This document shows, piece by piece, positions 9,121 through 18,099 of a DNA stretch of 64,000 bases (positions within the stretch are counted from its first letter, which is position 1; each line of letters starts with the position of its first letter). This DNA is from G958296245 sp963664035 (GTDB taxonomy: Bacteria > Chloroflexota > Dehalococcoidia > Lucifugimonadales > G958296245), in assembly GCA_963664035.2 (NCBI GenBank), contig OY760867.2, positions 2,108,001 to 2,172,000 on the forward strand, in the 5' to 3' direction. The notes beneath the pieces are model-generated. The model ran no database searches. It was not told the DNA's origin and saw only the letters and a list, made by a program, of their open reading frames with translations. The position numbers were made by a program, and so were the translations under genes.

Positions 9121-9212
9121 ATGCGTCCGCCGTGAGGCTGCCCTGGCGCCACCAGTCGACGGCGTAGTTGGAGAGCGTGAGCGTCGCTGTAGGGGCGATT
9201 CGCTAATCGCTT

Positions 9213-9584
9213 CTACGCCTTCGCCTGTATGAGAACACGCCCGCCGCTCTCGACGTCGATGTTCAGGTTGTGGCGGTGCAGTAGCCGCATGCCTACGAGA
9301 GGGGTTGTGTCGGCAGCATAGGCATAGGCTTGCAGCAACTCATCGTCCCAGAGCACGGTGACCCTGTATACGTCGAAAGTTACCTCACCACCGTCGGCCA
9401 GGATCATCTGACCTCGGTTCCGGTAGACCATCCCCAGTTCCGTGGCCAAATCCGCCGGCAGGGTCAGGAAGTCGTTGAAGCCGGTATCGACCACGGCCTC
9501 AATCTCCCGGCTCTGTCCCGAAGGGCCCTGCACGGTAAGGGGGATGACCGCTTCGTAGTCGGTGTTCACCACTCCCTGGATCAC
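9213..9584 (-). CDS. Clan AA (retropepsin-like) aspartic protease family protein
   Basis: The 123-residue product shows the single-lobe aspartic protease pattern: EAVVDTGFNDFLTLP with catalytic Asp-Thr-Gly near residue 31, then a hydrophobic flap region and PLVGMRLLHRHNLNIDV near the end (the second psi-loop). Such proteins probably act as dimers; their substrates in bacteria are largely unknown. The GTG start at 9584 forms a GTGA overlap with the stop of the upstream 105-residue gene, which fixes the start and implies translational coupling. The pair resembles small two-gene modules common in Chloroflexota and cyanobacteria. There is no signal peptide or membrane segment. Confidence 0.75.
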   Translation of the reverse strand: MIQGVVNTDYEAVIPLTVQGPSGQSREIEAVVDTGFNDFLTLPADLATELGMVYRNRGQMILADGGEVTFDVYRVTVLWDDELLQAYAYAADTTPLVGMRLLHRHNLNIDVESGGRVLIQAKA

Positions 9585-9898
9585 CTGGCCCTCCGCATGG
9601 AGCCGCCCCCGAAGCTGGCCAGCGCCCTGTACCCCACCCGCTCGCACCAGATGTCATAGGCGCCAGGCCATTGCGCTTGCAGACGGTCCACCGCTTCAAG
9701 GACATCCCCGTCGAGTGCCCATCTGCCGCTTTCCACGTCGATGGCGACGATCTTCCCTTCATGGTCCGCCTCGACCTGCCTCCGGATGTCGCGCTCGTAT
9801 ATATCCTTGCCCAGGCGGGCCGTCTCTTCTTTCGGGCGGCTCGGTGGCGTAGCGGGTCCAGATGATTGTGTGGGGACAGGGGTCTTTGCGTGCGTCAT
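9581..9898 (-). CDS. Small hypothetical protein, partner of the aspartic protease-like gene
   Basis: This 105-residue protein has no domain I can name. Its first 30 residues are Pro/Thr/Lys-rich and probably disordered. The core includes IVAIDVESGRWALDG followed by an acidic helix (DVLEAVDRLQAQWPG) and ends with WCERVGYRALASFGGG, a pattern I associate with small proteins encoded next to retropepsin-like genes. The ATG at 9898 is preceded by GGAAAGGA at suitable spacing, and the stop overlaps the downstream GTG by four bases. The organisation is toxin-antitoxin-like but nothing proves such a role. Confidence 0.6.
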   Translation of the reverse strand: MTHAKTPVPTQSSGPATPPSRPKEETARLGKDIYERDIRRQVEADHEGKIVAIDVESGRWALDGDVLEAVDRLQAQWPGAYDIWCERVGYRALASFGGGSMRRAR

Positions 9899-9984
9899 GG
9901 CGGTCCTTTCCGGGGGCGTTCGGCTATGCCCCATTCTACCGCGCCGGGCAGGGGCGGACAACGAGAAAGGTCGGGCTGGAACCA

Positions 9985-10075
9985 GCGTGCCCATCCCCCT
10001 CCCCGTCACCCCCATCCCCTGCTTTCGCAGGGGCAGGCTCTAACCTTCCCCCGCAAGGGGGGGAAGGGACAAGTC
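9985..10075. repeat. Dispersed palindromic repeats in a gene-free stretch
   Basis: The 311-base gap between 9,899 and 10,209 carries the palindrome CCCCTGCTTTCGCAGGGG, then CTCTAACC and a hairpin with arms CCTTCCCCC and GGGGGGAAGG. The second part matches the repeat at 1,372-1,396. Beyond it, GGAGGTGGGGGATTTTGG (about 10,109) matches the end of dispersed repeat copy A. No gene is seen here. Confidence 0.5.
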
Positions 10076-10138
10076 AAGTTGGTCGGGGCTATTTTCGTAC
10101 CGACGACGGAGGTGGGGGATTTTGGACTGCTCGTCGAA

Positions 10139-10167
10139 TTGTGTTGTGGGGCGGGTGGGCATACAAT
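10139..10167 (+). promoter_or_regulatory. Candidate promoter for the VOC gene
   Basis: TTGTGT (10,139-10,144) and TACAAT (10,162-10,167) are separated by exactly 17 bases, 43 bases before the start codon. The -10 element is one base from consensus. Confidence 0.5.
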
Positions 10168-10209
10168 CGGGGGCGTTGGTTGGCGGCACACAGTCTGGAG
10201 GAGGTTCCA

Positions 10210-11118
10210 ATGATAACTGGCATTGCGTACGTCGAGATGAGGACGCGCTTTTGGGACGAGTGCGTGGAGGTGTACGGCAAGCACCTCGGCCTGACGGAGT
10301 TGCAGAATACCACCGCCGTGCTCAACGAGAAGGGGGAGTGGATCGACAGCGCCACCGCCGAGAGCGGCAACCGCGAGGCGGTCCTACAGGTCGGCGACTC
10401 CTTCCTGGTGCTGCACGAGGACGAGAACGCGCCCGTGCAGGTGTCGCCCAAGGGCGAGCGGATGCGCCAAGCGTGGGGCTCGGTGGGCCACTGGTCGTTC
10501 TTCACCGAGAGCAACTACCACGCCTACGATCACCTGAAGGACTACTTCGCCTTCAACCGGTTCCCCGGCACGAAGGACGGCCCAAGCGTCCAGCCGATGA
10601 ACCACGCCTACATGCAGAGGACGCTGCTGGAGTTCGCGGACCCCAACGGCTACACCATCCAGATCTCGGAGATCATCGACCCCAGGCTGCACAACCAGGA
10701 GAGGCGCAGGGAGAAGCAGAGGGTAGCCAACCTATCGACAGGGGGCGTGCTCAAGGGGTTCGACCACCTGAACATGCAGTGCCCGGACATGGGCAGGGGC
10801 AAGGAGATGTACGGCGACAAGCTGGGCATGCGCGTCATCCACCACTCGGACGGCGACGCGCACGAGGAGTACGTCTTCGCCGCCGGCATGTGCGACATAG
10901 AGCTGAGCGTCCAGAAGGACGGCGCGAACGCCGACCGCCTCGGCAGCGGGGTCGTGGGCTCCTTCGGACTCTGGACGGACGACGTGGACGCGCTGGCCAA
11001 GGAGATAGGCCATCCAAGCCCGCCGTCGGAGCGCGACCTCGCCCTCGGCGTGCCCATACGGTCGATCACGCTGGACGTTGGGGACGGCCTGCCGGTGGAG
11101 GCGGCCCAGCGCCTGTAG
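10210..11118 (+). CDS. VOC (glyoxalase/extradiol dioxygenase) superfamily protein
   Basis: The 302-residue protein is built from two vicinal-oxygen-chelate modules: residues 1-150 (MITGIAYVEMRTRFWDECVEVYGKHLG... LLEFADPNGYTIQISE) and residues 175-300 (GGVLKGFDHLNMQCPDM... CDIELSVQKDG). The repeated beta-alpha-beta-beta-beta pattern, with H/E metal-ligand candidates at module starts and ends, fits metal-dependent dioxygenases or isomerases of this superfamily. The substrate cannot be assigned. The ATG at 10,210 follows a strong GGAGGAGG ribosome-binding site; the open frame extends much further upstream but through repeats. It converges with a PhyH-like gene and starts the catabolic cluster. 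Confidence 0.75.
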   Translation: MITGIAYVEMRTRFWDECVEVYGKHLGLTELQNTTAVLNEKGEWIDSATAESGNREAVLQVGDSFLVLHEDENAPVQVSPKGERMRQAWGSVGHWSFFTESNYHAYDHLKDYFAFNRFPGTKDGPSVQPMNHAYMQRTLLEFADPNGYTIQISEIIDPRLHNQERRREKQRVANLSTGGVLKGFDHLNMQCPDMGRGKEMYGDKLGMRVIHHSDGDAHEEYVFAAGMCDIELSVQKDGANADRLGSGVVGSFGLWTDDVDALAKEIGHPSPPSERDLALGVPIRSITLDVGDGLPVEAAQRL

Positions 11119-11126
11119 AGGGCGAG

Positions 11127-12005
11127 CTACGCGGGCACTACCGTGCTCGACCCGTAGCGGTCGAACTCCAGCCTCAGCCCGGTGCGGCCCTCCGGGATGT
11201 TGCTCAGCTCCCCGATCGCGTCGATCCATGCCTGGCGCTTGACGCTTCCGGGGCGGTTCGACAGCCATTCGGCCCTGACGCCGTCGTTCCAGGGCATCGA
11301 GGGGCTGGGCCCCGGCTTCCAGTACGTCGGCGCGATGGTCCGCATCGTCTCGACCTCTTCCGGCGTCTCCGGGTAGTGGAAGAAGCTGACGCAGCTCATC
11401 TGCCTGTCGTTGCCGCCGCCCCAGGTGGCGTGCATTATCCGCAGGTCGAACGCCACGGCGTCGCCGGGGCCGTACTCGCAGACGTGGCATGGTATCTTGT
11501 CGATGGCCTCCCACGCCTCGTCGGTGTCGTACCACTGGCGGCCCAGCGGCGGCACGGCGGCCAGCACTTCCTGGTAGAGGGGCAGGTGGGAGCCGGGGAT
11601 GAACCTCAGCGCGCCGCTGCCGCCGTCGACGGGTTGGAGGGCGAACTGGAACTTTATGCCGTAGCCGTTGAAGTTGCTGGAGCCGTCGTTGTAGTGCCAG
11701 CGCGTGTTGCCGACGTAGCGGTAGGCGTTGCTCTCGAAGGCGAAGGTCCTCTCCCCGAATAGCTGCTCGGCGACCTCGTAGAACCGCGGCATCTCCGGCA
11801 GGGAGGCGTAGAAGGGCGTCTGCTCGCTCAGCATGTTGAAGTACTGCATCTTCGTGCCGTCGAAGGGTTCGAACTCGGACGCGCGGGCCGCCGCCTTGTC
11901 GAAGTCCCTGCGCATGAGCTCGAGCTCGTCGGCGTCGAAGAAGTCCTTGAGCACGACGAACCCGAATGCCTCGAACTGCCTTTCCTGCTCCGGCGTGAGT
12001 CTCAT
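11127..12005 (-). CDS. Phytanoyl-CoA dioxygenase (PhyH) family protein
   Basis: The 292-residue product opens with RLTPEQERQFEAFGFVVLKDFF, the typical PhyH start, and ends its jelly-roll with DAVAFDLRIMHATWGGGNDRQ, supplying the distal metal His and the 2-oxoglutarate-binding Arg. The first metal-binding motif reads WHYNDG rather than a clean H-x-D, so the carboxylate ligand may be shifted by one residue; this should be kept in mind when predicting activity. Family members are non-haem Fe(II)/2-oxoglutarate oxygenases that hydroxylate diverse small molecules. The ATG at 12,005 is chosen because upstream in-frame codons are unlike the family. It is convergent with the VOC gene, nine bases away. 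Confidence 0.82.
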   Translation of the reverse strand: MRLTPEQERQFEAFGFVVLKDFFDADELELMRRDFDKAAARASEFEPFDGTKMQYFNMLSEQTPFYASLPEMPRFYEVAEQLFGERTFAFESNAYRYVGNTRWHYNDGSSNFNGYGIKFQFALQPVDGGSGALRFIPGSHLPLYQEVLAAVPPLGRQWYDTDEAWEAIDKIPCHVCEYGPGDAVAFDLRIMHATWGGGNDRQMSCVSFFHYPETPEEVETMRTIAPTYWKPGPSPSMPWNDGVRAEWLSNRPGSVKRQAWIDAIGELSNIPEGRTGLRLEFDRYGSSTVVPA

Positions 12006-12114
12006 GTCGCCTCGACCTCCGCTCTGGATGGGGGGGTAGTCTATCTTAAATAGTGGGTAGTGGATAGTGGATAGTGTCAAGTGGGATTTTCAGGATGGGT
12101 GTAGCCGGTGTCTG

Positions 12115-12197
12115 GGGCCCCATCTCAATCTTTCCCCGCGACGGGGGGAAGAGGTAGGAGGGGAGGGCTGGTTTGAAACCAGCCCCTACGGGGTGAA
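12115..12197. repeat. Dispersed repeats, two families side by side
   Basis: CCCCATCTCAATCTTTCCCC with a short hairpin and GGGGAAGAGGTAG (12,117-12,156) is a single copy of the unit found nine times in tandem at 43,639-44,114. Directly after it, GGGCTGGTTTGAAACCAGCC plus CCTACGGGGTGA is the core of the repeat at 366-466. Confidence 0.6.
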
Positions 12198-12269
12198 TCT
12201 AAGGACGGCCTGTGCTGCTATAGTTGTTGACGGCGCTCCAGGGCGTCAATCGATGGGGTCTATCCAAGG

Positions 12270-12908
12270 ATGAGCAGCGTCATTTCAATTGTCTCGGGGC
12301 GCGGGGGTTACTCGGCATCGCTCGGCCTGCTGGGCGGCGCCGTGGGCGCGGCGGTCATACTCGTCAACTCCCTGTCGCGCATCCCGGTGTACGTCGAGCC
12401 GGAGCACGTCCGGGCGACGCCGCACCTGCTCGCGGCCGGCGCCGGCGCGGCCGGCGGCATGGCGATCGCGGCCGCCGCCGGCTACGTCGTCCACGGGGAC
12501 GGCGTATTCGCCTCCACGCGACAGGCGTTGTCGGCCTGGTGGTGGCTCATACTGGGCCTGGCATTCGGCATAGCGCACCCGCTCGCCGCGGGCGGGCTAT
12601 TCATTCCCATCGCCGACCTCGCGTACGCCGCTTACCTTGGGATAGTGACCCCCGTGCAGGTCTTCAACGCGTCCATCGACATGCTCCTGCTGGCTCCCTG
12701 GAGGGCGGTCACGTCCGGCACGGGGTTCATATTCACGGGCATGGCGTGCGGGCTGGTATTCGGCGTGAGCGCGCTGCTCGTGGACAGGGCGAGCGTCTCT
12801 GGGAGCCGTTCCGCCGCCAGGGCATGGGCCGCCTCCGCGGCCTTCAGCGCGATTGTGGTGGGCATCGCCGCCCTGGGTCCGCCGGCGCTGCTGGCGAGAA
12901 TCGGGTGA
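12270..12908 (+). CDS. Hypothetical integral membrane protein
   Basis: The 212-residue protein has about five or six hydrophobic segments rich in Gly/Ala, for example LGLLGGAVGAAVILV, LLAAGAGAAGGMAIAAAAGYVV, WWWLILGLAFGIAHPLAAGG, FIFTGMACGLVFGVSALLV and AFSAIVVGIAALGPPALL. I do not recognise a family. Length, composition and ATG start with preceding AAGGA-like bases argue for a real gene. The stretch after its end is a dispersed repeat and then a promoter for the next gene, so it is probably a single-gene unit. Confidence 0.6.
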   Translation: MSSVISIVSGRGGYSASLGLLGGAVGAAVILVNSLSRIPVYVEPEHVRATPHLLAAGAGAAGGMAIAAAAGYVVHGDGVFASTRQALSAWWWLILGLAFGIAHPLAAGGLFIPIADLAYAAYLGIVTPVQVFNASIDMLLLAPWRAVTSGTGFIFTGMACGLVFGVSALLVDRASVSGSRSAARAWAASAAFSAIVVGIAALGPPALLARIG

Positions 12909-12999
12909 CGCTCTATGGCGAGGGGAGGGCTAACATGGGCCGTGGTGGGCGGCCTACTGGACATAGATATGGAGCTGAAGTGGAGGTGGAGGATTTGGG
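12907..12999. repeat. Dispersed intergenic repeat, copy B
   Basis: It starts GTGACGCTCTATGGCGAGG, overlapping the end of the membrane protein gene, and ends GATATGGAGCTGAAGTGGAGG..GGATTTGGGG. Start and end match copy A at 366-466, but the middle palindrome is replaced by other sequence. Confidence 0.55.
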
Positions 13000-13012
13000 G
13001 TGTCGATGCTGC

Positions 13013-13041
13013 TTGACGCGCCGTAGGGGATGGGTTAGATT
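13013..13041 (+). promoter_or_regulatory. Candidate promoter of the PhyH-dehydrogenase operon
   Basis: TTGACG (13,013-13,018) and TAGATT (13,036-13,041) have 17 bases between them. A small hairpin, CCCCGGACTTCCGGGG, follows at 13,042-13,057, within the likely 5' leader. Confidence 0.55.
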
Positions 13042-13098
13042 CCCCGGACTTCCGGGGCTTGATCGAGCTTGTGAGCGTAGGCGTAGGAGGGAGATACC

Positions 13099-14331
13099 AT
13101 GAAGGTAGATAGAGACCGGTTCATGGACGAGGGGTACTTGATACTCCGCGACTTCATTCCGGCCGACAAGCTGGAGGCCATGCGCGCCAGCTGCGAGACG
13201 ATACTCGAGAGGCAGAAGGTCACGTGGGCGCGCGAGCGCGGACCCGGCGACCCTCCCGGCGGGGAGTACGAGAAGGCCCGGCAGCCCCGCGTCTTCATGG
13301 AGAGGCCGGGTCTCATCGACGGGGAGACGGCCAACGTGGTGGAGGACTTCTGGGTCGCCGACGAGACGCTCGACACCGCCAGCCGGCTCCTGTGCAACCC
13401 GGAGCCGAACGTCACCCAGATGATGATGATGTGCAGCCCTGTGCGGGACTGGCCCGGCGGCACGGGATGGCACCGGGACATTCACCCGGTGGACATGGCG
13501 CCGCTGGACGCTCTGACGGCGGACATCCTGGAGAACGGGCCGCGTTACACGCAGTGGAACGTGCCTCTCTACGACGACAACGTCCTGTGGGTGGTCCCGG
13601 GCAGCCATAGGCGGCGAAACACCGACCGGGAGAACGGCGAGCTCCTGGATGACCTCAAGAAGCCCGTCAGCGGCGGCGTTGCCGTCGAGCTGAGCGCCGG
13701 GGACGGCGTGATCTACAGCAACTTCCTCATCCACACCGGCAGCAACTACACGACGAAGAAGCGGCGCACCCTCCACGGCGGCCACGCCATCTACGGGACA
13801 TACCCGGAGTCCGGCTTCTTCGATAGCCTGGCTCCCTGGGCCCGTGACAGGTTCGAGTCGTTCTCAGAACGCGGCGATCGTATGAAGGACATCACGGAGA
13901 AGACCCTGCGGGCGGTCATGAACGGGGACGCGGCGGGCTACCGCTCCGGACTGGAGGCGCTGCAACCCGGCGCGGGGTCTCACGGCAGGACCGTGCTCAC
14001 CATCTACCTGTCGAAGGCCGTGCTCCAGATGCGCGTCCTGAAGGACCCGGACTTCGAGGCGAAGGCGCCCTACAGGTTCCTGGCGGCAACGCCCGAGCCC
14101 ATCTCGCTGAACTGGGGCCCGGGCTTCGCGGACCGTTTCACCAGGGACGAGCTGGCGGCGCTGTGGGGCCGTTTCGAGGCCCTCGACGCCGTGCTCCAGG
14201 ACGACGTGGAGATGTTCGAGCCGGCGTTCCAGTCCGGCCCGATGCACTACTACTTCAACGAGCTGCCGGAGGGCGCCGACGCCGAGAGCTTCATCGCAAG
14301 CTGGGCGGACGCGGGCACGAGAGATGGCTGA
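13099..14331 (+). CDS. Phytanoyl-CoA dioxygenase (PhyH) family oxygenase
   Basis: The 410-residue protein is a non-haem Fe(II)/2-oxoglutarate oxygenase. The metal motif is intact (GWHRDIHPV, giving H-x-D) and the distal His and Arg lie in NFLIHTGSNYTTKKRRTLHGGH. It is longer than average PhyH (around 300), with an extra C-terminal helical region of about 110 residues. The substrate is unknown; its position directly before an N-methyl amine dehydrogenase-like gene suggests a shared catabolic route. A strong GGAGGGAGATACC ribosome-binding site precedes the ATG. The last eight bases overlap the start of the next gene. Confidence 0.87.
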   Translation: MKVDRDRFMDEGYLILRDFIPADKLEAMRASCETILERQKVTWARERGPGDPPGGEYEKARQPRVFMERPGLIDGETANVVEDFWVADETLDTASRLLCNPEPNVTQMMMMCSPVRDWPGGTGWHRDIHPVDMAPLDALTADILENGPRYTQWNVPLYDDNVLWVVPGSHRRRNTDRENGELLDDLKKPVSGGVAVELSAGDGVIYSNFLIHTGSNYTTKKRRTLHGGHAIYGTYPESGFFDSLAPWARDRFESFSERGDRMKDITEKTLRAVMNGDAAGYRSGLEALQPGAGSHGRTVLTIYLSKAVLQMRVLKDPDFEAKAPYRFLAATPEPISLNWGPGFADRFTRDELAALWGRFEALDAVLQDDVEMFEPAFQSGPMHYYFNELPEGADAESFIASWADAGTRDG

Positions 14332-16786
14332 GGCTATTCCAGGGCGCGCCAGGGCGGTCGTCATCGGGGCCGGGATCGCCGGTTGCAGCGTGGCGTACCA
14401 CCTGGCGGAGCTCGGTTGGCGGGACGTCGTGGTCCTGGAGCAGGGGCCGCTCTTCGAGACGGGCGGGTCCACCTCGCACGCGCCCGGGCTCGTCTTCCAG
14501 CTGAACGCATCCAAGACGATGACCGACTTCGGCAGGTACTCGGTCGATCTCTGGTCGCGGCTGGAGCTCGACGGCGTCCCATGCGCCAATGGCGTGGGCA
14601 GCATGGAGGTCGCCTGGACGCCGGAGCGGCTCGCGGACCTGAAGCGGAAGGTGGGGCTCGGGATGAGCTGGGGGCTGGAGGCCCACCTGCTCGGCCCCGC
14701 CGAGGCGCGCTCCCTCTTTCCCATGCTATCGGACCGGATCCTCGGGGCGATGTACGTCCCCTCGGACATCCAGACCAGGGCGGTAATGCCCGCAGAGGCG
14801 ATGGCGCGCGAGGCGCAGCGCAGCGGCGCGGCCTTCTACGGAGGCGTGGAGGTCACCGGCTTCCGGACCGAGGGCGGGCGCGTCTCGGCCGTCCGCACTA
14901 CGCGGGGCGACGTGGAGACGGACCTCGTCGTCTCCGCCGTCGGCATCTGGGCGCCCAGGCTGTGCGCGCTGGCGGGCGTGCCCATCCCGCTATCGCCGAT
15001 GCAGCACCTATACGCGGTCACGGCCCCTCTGCCGGACCTCGCCGGGGCCGACGCGGAGATATCGCTGCCATTCGTGCGCCACCAGGACAGGGCCATGTAC
15101 TTCCGGCAGGTGGGCGAGGCCGTCGGGATAGGCTCGTACCTCCACGACCCGCTCTTGGTGGAGTCGCGCGACCTACCCGGCCACGACGAGACTCCCACGC
15201 CGGCCGAGATGGCCTTTACGCCGGGCCACTTCGATAGGGCGATGGACGCGGCGCGGGAGGTCGTGCCGGGGCTGGCGGGGGCGAGCCTCACGCGCAGGTT
15301 CAACGGCCTGTTCTCCTTCACCACCGACGGCTTCCCGGTGCTTGGCGAATCGCCGCAGGTGCGCGGCTTCTGGTCGGCTCAGGCGGTCTGGATAACCCAC
15401 GCGGGGGGCGTGGGCAAGGCGGTCGCCGAGTGGATCGTGAACGGCGAGCCGTCCATCGACCTCCGGGAGTGCGACATCAGGCGCTTCCATCCGCACGCGC
15501 TCAGCCGGCCCTACGTCAGGGAGCGGGCCGCCCAGCAGTACCGCGAGGTGTACGACGTCATCCACCCGCGCCAGCAGACGGCCAGCCCGCGCAACGTCCG
15601 CGTCACCCCATTCTTCGAGCGGCAACGGGAGCTTGGCGGCCACTTCTTCGAGAACGCGGGGTGGGAGCGTCCGCAGTGGTACGAGTCCAACCGCGGCCTC
15701 CTCGAATCGCTGGCCGCCGCGGGCGAATCGCGCTCCGGCTGGGCGGCCCGCGAATGGTCGCCGACGGTTGCGGCCGAGCACGTCGCCGCCCGCGAGCGCG
15801 CGGCCCTATTCGACCTGACCCCGTTCGCCAAGTTCGAGGTGACCGGCCCGGGCGCTCTCGGCGCGCTCGAACGCCTGGCTACCAACCGGATGGACAGGCC
15901 CGTCGGCTCTATCACCTACACGTCGATGCTGACGCCGAGCGGCGGCATCAAGTGCGACCTCACGGTCACGCGGCTGGGCGAGGAGCGCTTCATGATCGTC
16001 ACCGGCGGGGCCATGGGACTCCACGACCTCGACTGGATCCGGTCGCACCTGCCGGACGACCGTTCGGTCAGCGTGGCCGACGTATCTTCGGGGCAATGCT
16101 GCGTCGGACTCTGGGGGCCGAGGGCGCGTGACGTGATTGGGCGCGTCTGCGAGGACGACCTCGGCAACGACGCGTTCCCGTACATGACCGCGAAGACGAT
16201 AACCGTAGGAGACGTCCCATCGCTGGCCGTGCGGATCTCGTACGTGGGCGAGCTCGGTTGGGAGATATACGCTCCCTCAGAACAGGGCCTGCGGCTGTGG
16301 GACGCGCTATGGGAGGCGGGGCAGCCCCTTGGCCTCATCGCCGCGGGCGGCGGCGCGTTCGACTCGCTGCGCCTCGAAAAGGGCTACCGCCTGTGGGGAA
16401 ACGACATCCACACCGATTACGACCCTTACGAGGCCGGCATCGGGTTCGCGGTGAGGATGAGGAAGGGCGACTTCATCGGCAGGGACGCCCTTCGCCAACT
16501 GAGGGCGCGGGGCCTCACCCGCCGCCTCTGTTGCATGACGTTCGACGACCCGGACTCCGTCGTCGTGGGCAAGGAGCCCATCCTGGACGGGGACCGCGCG
16601 CTTGGCTACGTGACCAGCGCAGGCTACGGCCACTCCGTGGGCCGGAGCATAGCCTACGGCTACCTGCCCATAGACCACGCCGAGGTCGGGACGAAGGTCG
16701 ACGTCCTATACTTCGGCGAGCGCCTGCGGGCGACCGTGGCGAACGAGCCTCTATACGATCCCGACGGCAGCCGCATGAAGGCGTGA
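14324..16786 (+). CDS. FAD-dependent dehydrogenase fused to GcvT (dimethylglycine/sarcosine dehydrogenase type)
   Basis: The 820-residue protein has an N-terminal FAD domain (VVIGAGIAGCSVAYHL, residues 12-27), a GGSTSHAPG segment whose His52 corresponds to the covalent flavin attachment His of dimethylglycine and sarcosine dehydrogenases, a central linker domain, and a C-terminal half (from about residue 430) resembling the aminomethyltransferase GcvT with FDLTPFAKFEVTGPGA, YTSMLTPSGGIKCDLTV and SYVGELGWEIY. Such enzymes oxidise N-methyl groups and pass the one-carbon unit to tetrahydrofolate. The length matches the family. Start ATG 14,324 overlaps the previous gene by eight bases. The exact substrate (dimethylglycine, sarcosine or another N-methyl amine) cannot be settled by sequence alone. 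Confidence 0.88.
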   Translation: MAEAIPGRARAVVIGAGIAGCSVAYHLAELGWRDVVVLEQGPLFETGGSTSHAPGLVFQLNASKTMTDFGRYSVDLWSRLELDGVPCANGVGSMEVAWTPERLADLKRKVGLGMSWGLEAHLLGPAEARSLFPMLSDRILGAMYVPSDIQTRAVMPAEAMAREAQRSGAAFYGGVEVTGFRTEGGRVSAVRTTRGDVETDLVVSAVGIWAPRLCALAGVPIPLSPMQHLYAVTAPLPDLAGADAEISLPFVRHQDRAMYFRQVGEAVGIGSYLHDPLLVESRDLPGHDETPTPAEMAFTPGHFDRAMDAAREVVPGLAGASLTRRFNGLFSFTTDGFPVLGESPQVRGFWSAQAVWITHAGGVGKAVAEWIVNGEPSIDLRECDIRRFHPHALSRPYVRERAAQQYREVYDVIHPRQQTASPRNVRVTPFFERQRELGGHFFENAGWERPQWYESNRGLLESLAAAGESRSGWAAREWSPTVAAEHVAARERAALFDLTPFAKFEVTGPGALGALERLATNRMDRPVGSITYTSMLTPSGGIKCDLTVTRLGEERFMIVTGGAMGLHDLDWIRSHLPDDRSVSVADVSSGQCCVGLWGPRARDVIGRVCEDDLGNDAFPYMTAKTITVGDVPSLAVRISYVGELGWEIYAPSEQGLRLWDALWEAGQPLGLIAAGGGAFDSLRLEKGYRLWGNDIHTDYDPYEAGIGFAVRMRKGDFIGRDALRQLRARGLTRRLCCMTFDDPDSVVVGKEPILDGDRALGYVTSAGYGHSVGRSIAYGYLPIDHAEVGTKVDVLYFGERLRATVANEPLYDPDGSRMKA

Positions 16787-16844
16787 GCCGGCCCTGGCAT
16801 CATGCCGGACCGGTAGCAACGCATCCCAGATTGGAGGTCTTCAG

Positions 16845-18086
16845 GTGACGCAAACCCTGGTAATCGACGGTCTCAAGCAGCGCCGCGTGCCGATAAACCT
16901 TCGGCAGAGCGGTAACAGCAACGCGCGGATGCTCATATCCACCCGCGTCCGGAAGTCTCCGTGGTGGCACCTCTCCAAGGAGGCTGGTTGCTGGGCCTAC
17001 ACGACCTACAACCACATGTACCACCCGCGGGCCTACTTCACCCCCGAGGAGGGAGGGCTGCTCGGGGAGTACGAGTACCTTACCCGGCACGTCAGCATGT
17101 GGGACGTGGCGGTCGAGCGGCAGGTGCAGGTCAAGGGCCCGGACGCCGCCGACTTCGTCAACCTGCTGATAACCCGCGACGTCCATAGCCTGTTGCCGGT
17201 GATGCAGGCGCGCTACGTGATCCTGTGCAACCAGCACGGCGGCGTCATCAACGACCCTGTGCTGCTGCGGGTCGCCGAGGACGAGTTCTGGTTCAGCATC
17301 TCCGACTCGGACGTGCTGCTGTGGGCGCAGGGCGTCAACTCCTTCGCGGGCTACGACGTGGAGATCAACGAGATCGACGTCTCGCCGGTCCAGATCCAGG
17401 GGCCCAAGTCCGCGCCGCTCATGGAGAAGATGTTCGGCCCCCGTGTCAGGGACATCCCATACTACGGCCTGATGCACGCCAAGTTGAACGGCCGCGCCGT
17501 GACCATCTCGCGCACGGGCTTTTCCGCCGAGGTCGGCTTCGAGATCTACCTGCACGACGCCATGCTCCACGCCGACGACGTCTGGCCCTGCATCCTGGAG
17601 CAGGGCAGGGAGTTCGACCTGCGCGTCATAGCGCCGAGCCACATCCGCCGCCTGGAGGCGGGGATCCTCTCCTACGGCCAGGACATGGACATCGAGAACA
17701 ACCCCTACGAGGTGCGGTTGGGCTGGCAGGTCGATCTCGGCAAGGACGAATTCATAGGGAAAGAGGCGCTCGTGAAGATAAAGGAGGAGGGCGTAAAGCA
17801 GCGTCTCGTCGGGCTGAAGCTCGGGGGCGACCCGATAGTCTGGTACAACGAGAGCTTCTACCCCGTCAGGGACGCCGACAACGGCGGAGACGTGGGCTAC
17901 GTCACCAGCGCGTTCTGGTCGCCCAACGTCGGATCGAACATCGCCCTCGCCGTCATGCCCAGCACCCACTGGAAGCTGGGCGCGCGCGTCCAGGCGCTGC
18001 TCCCCGAGGACGGCGTCGTCGACGCGGAGGTGGTGCGTGTACCCTTCTTCGACCCGACCAAGGAGCGCCCCAAGACGGTCCTCTGA
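16845..18086 (+). CDS. Aminomethyltransferase (GcvT) family protein
   Basis: The 413-residue protein is a stand-alone GcvT-fold protein: HVSMWDVAVERQVQVKGPDAADFVNLLITRD, YVILCNQHGGVINDPVLLRV, a central ISRTGFSAEVGFEIYL segment and the C-terminal barrel (GKEALVKIKEEGVKQRLVGLKLGG). It probably transfers a methyl or methylene group from a substrate to tetrahydrofolate; relatives include glycine-cleavage T-protein and DMSP demethylase. The N-terminal 60 residues (aromatic and basic, KSPWWHLSKEAGCWAYTTYNHMYHP) extend beyond classical GcvT. It begins with GTG behind GGAGG at good spacing, 58 bases after the dehydrogenase, so it is in the same operon. Confidence 0.85.
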   Translation: MTQTLVIDGLKQRRVPINLRQSGNSNARMLISTRVRKSPWWHLSKEAGCWAYTTYNHMYHPRAYFTPEEGGLLGEYEYLTRHVSMWDVAVERQVQVKGPDAADFVNLLITRDVHSLLPVMQARYVILCNQHGGVINDPVLLRVAEDEFWFSISDSDVLLWAQGVNSFAGYDVEINEIDVSPVQIQGPKSAPLMEKMFGPRVRDIPYYGLMHAKLNGRAVTISRTGFSAEVGFEIYLHDAMLHADDVWPCILEQGREFDLRVIAPSHIRRLEAGILSYGQDMDIENNPYEVRLGWQVDLGKDEFIGKEALVKIKEEGVKQRLVGLKLGGDPIVWYNESFYPVRDADNGGDVGYVTSAFWSPNVGSNIALAVMPSTHWKLGARVQALLPEDGVVDAEVVRVPFFDPTKERPKTVL

Positions 18087-18099
18087 AAAGCGTCCCCGA

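Noticed and set aside
8921..9121. N-terminal extension of the helicase frame up to 9,121
   Set aside because: These codons are the antisense of tRNA-Gln (RPGFEPG-like peptide) and do not resemble the HelD start.
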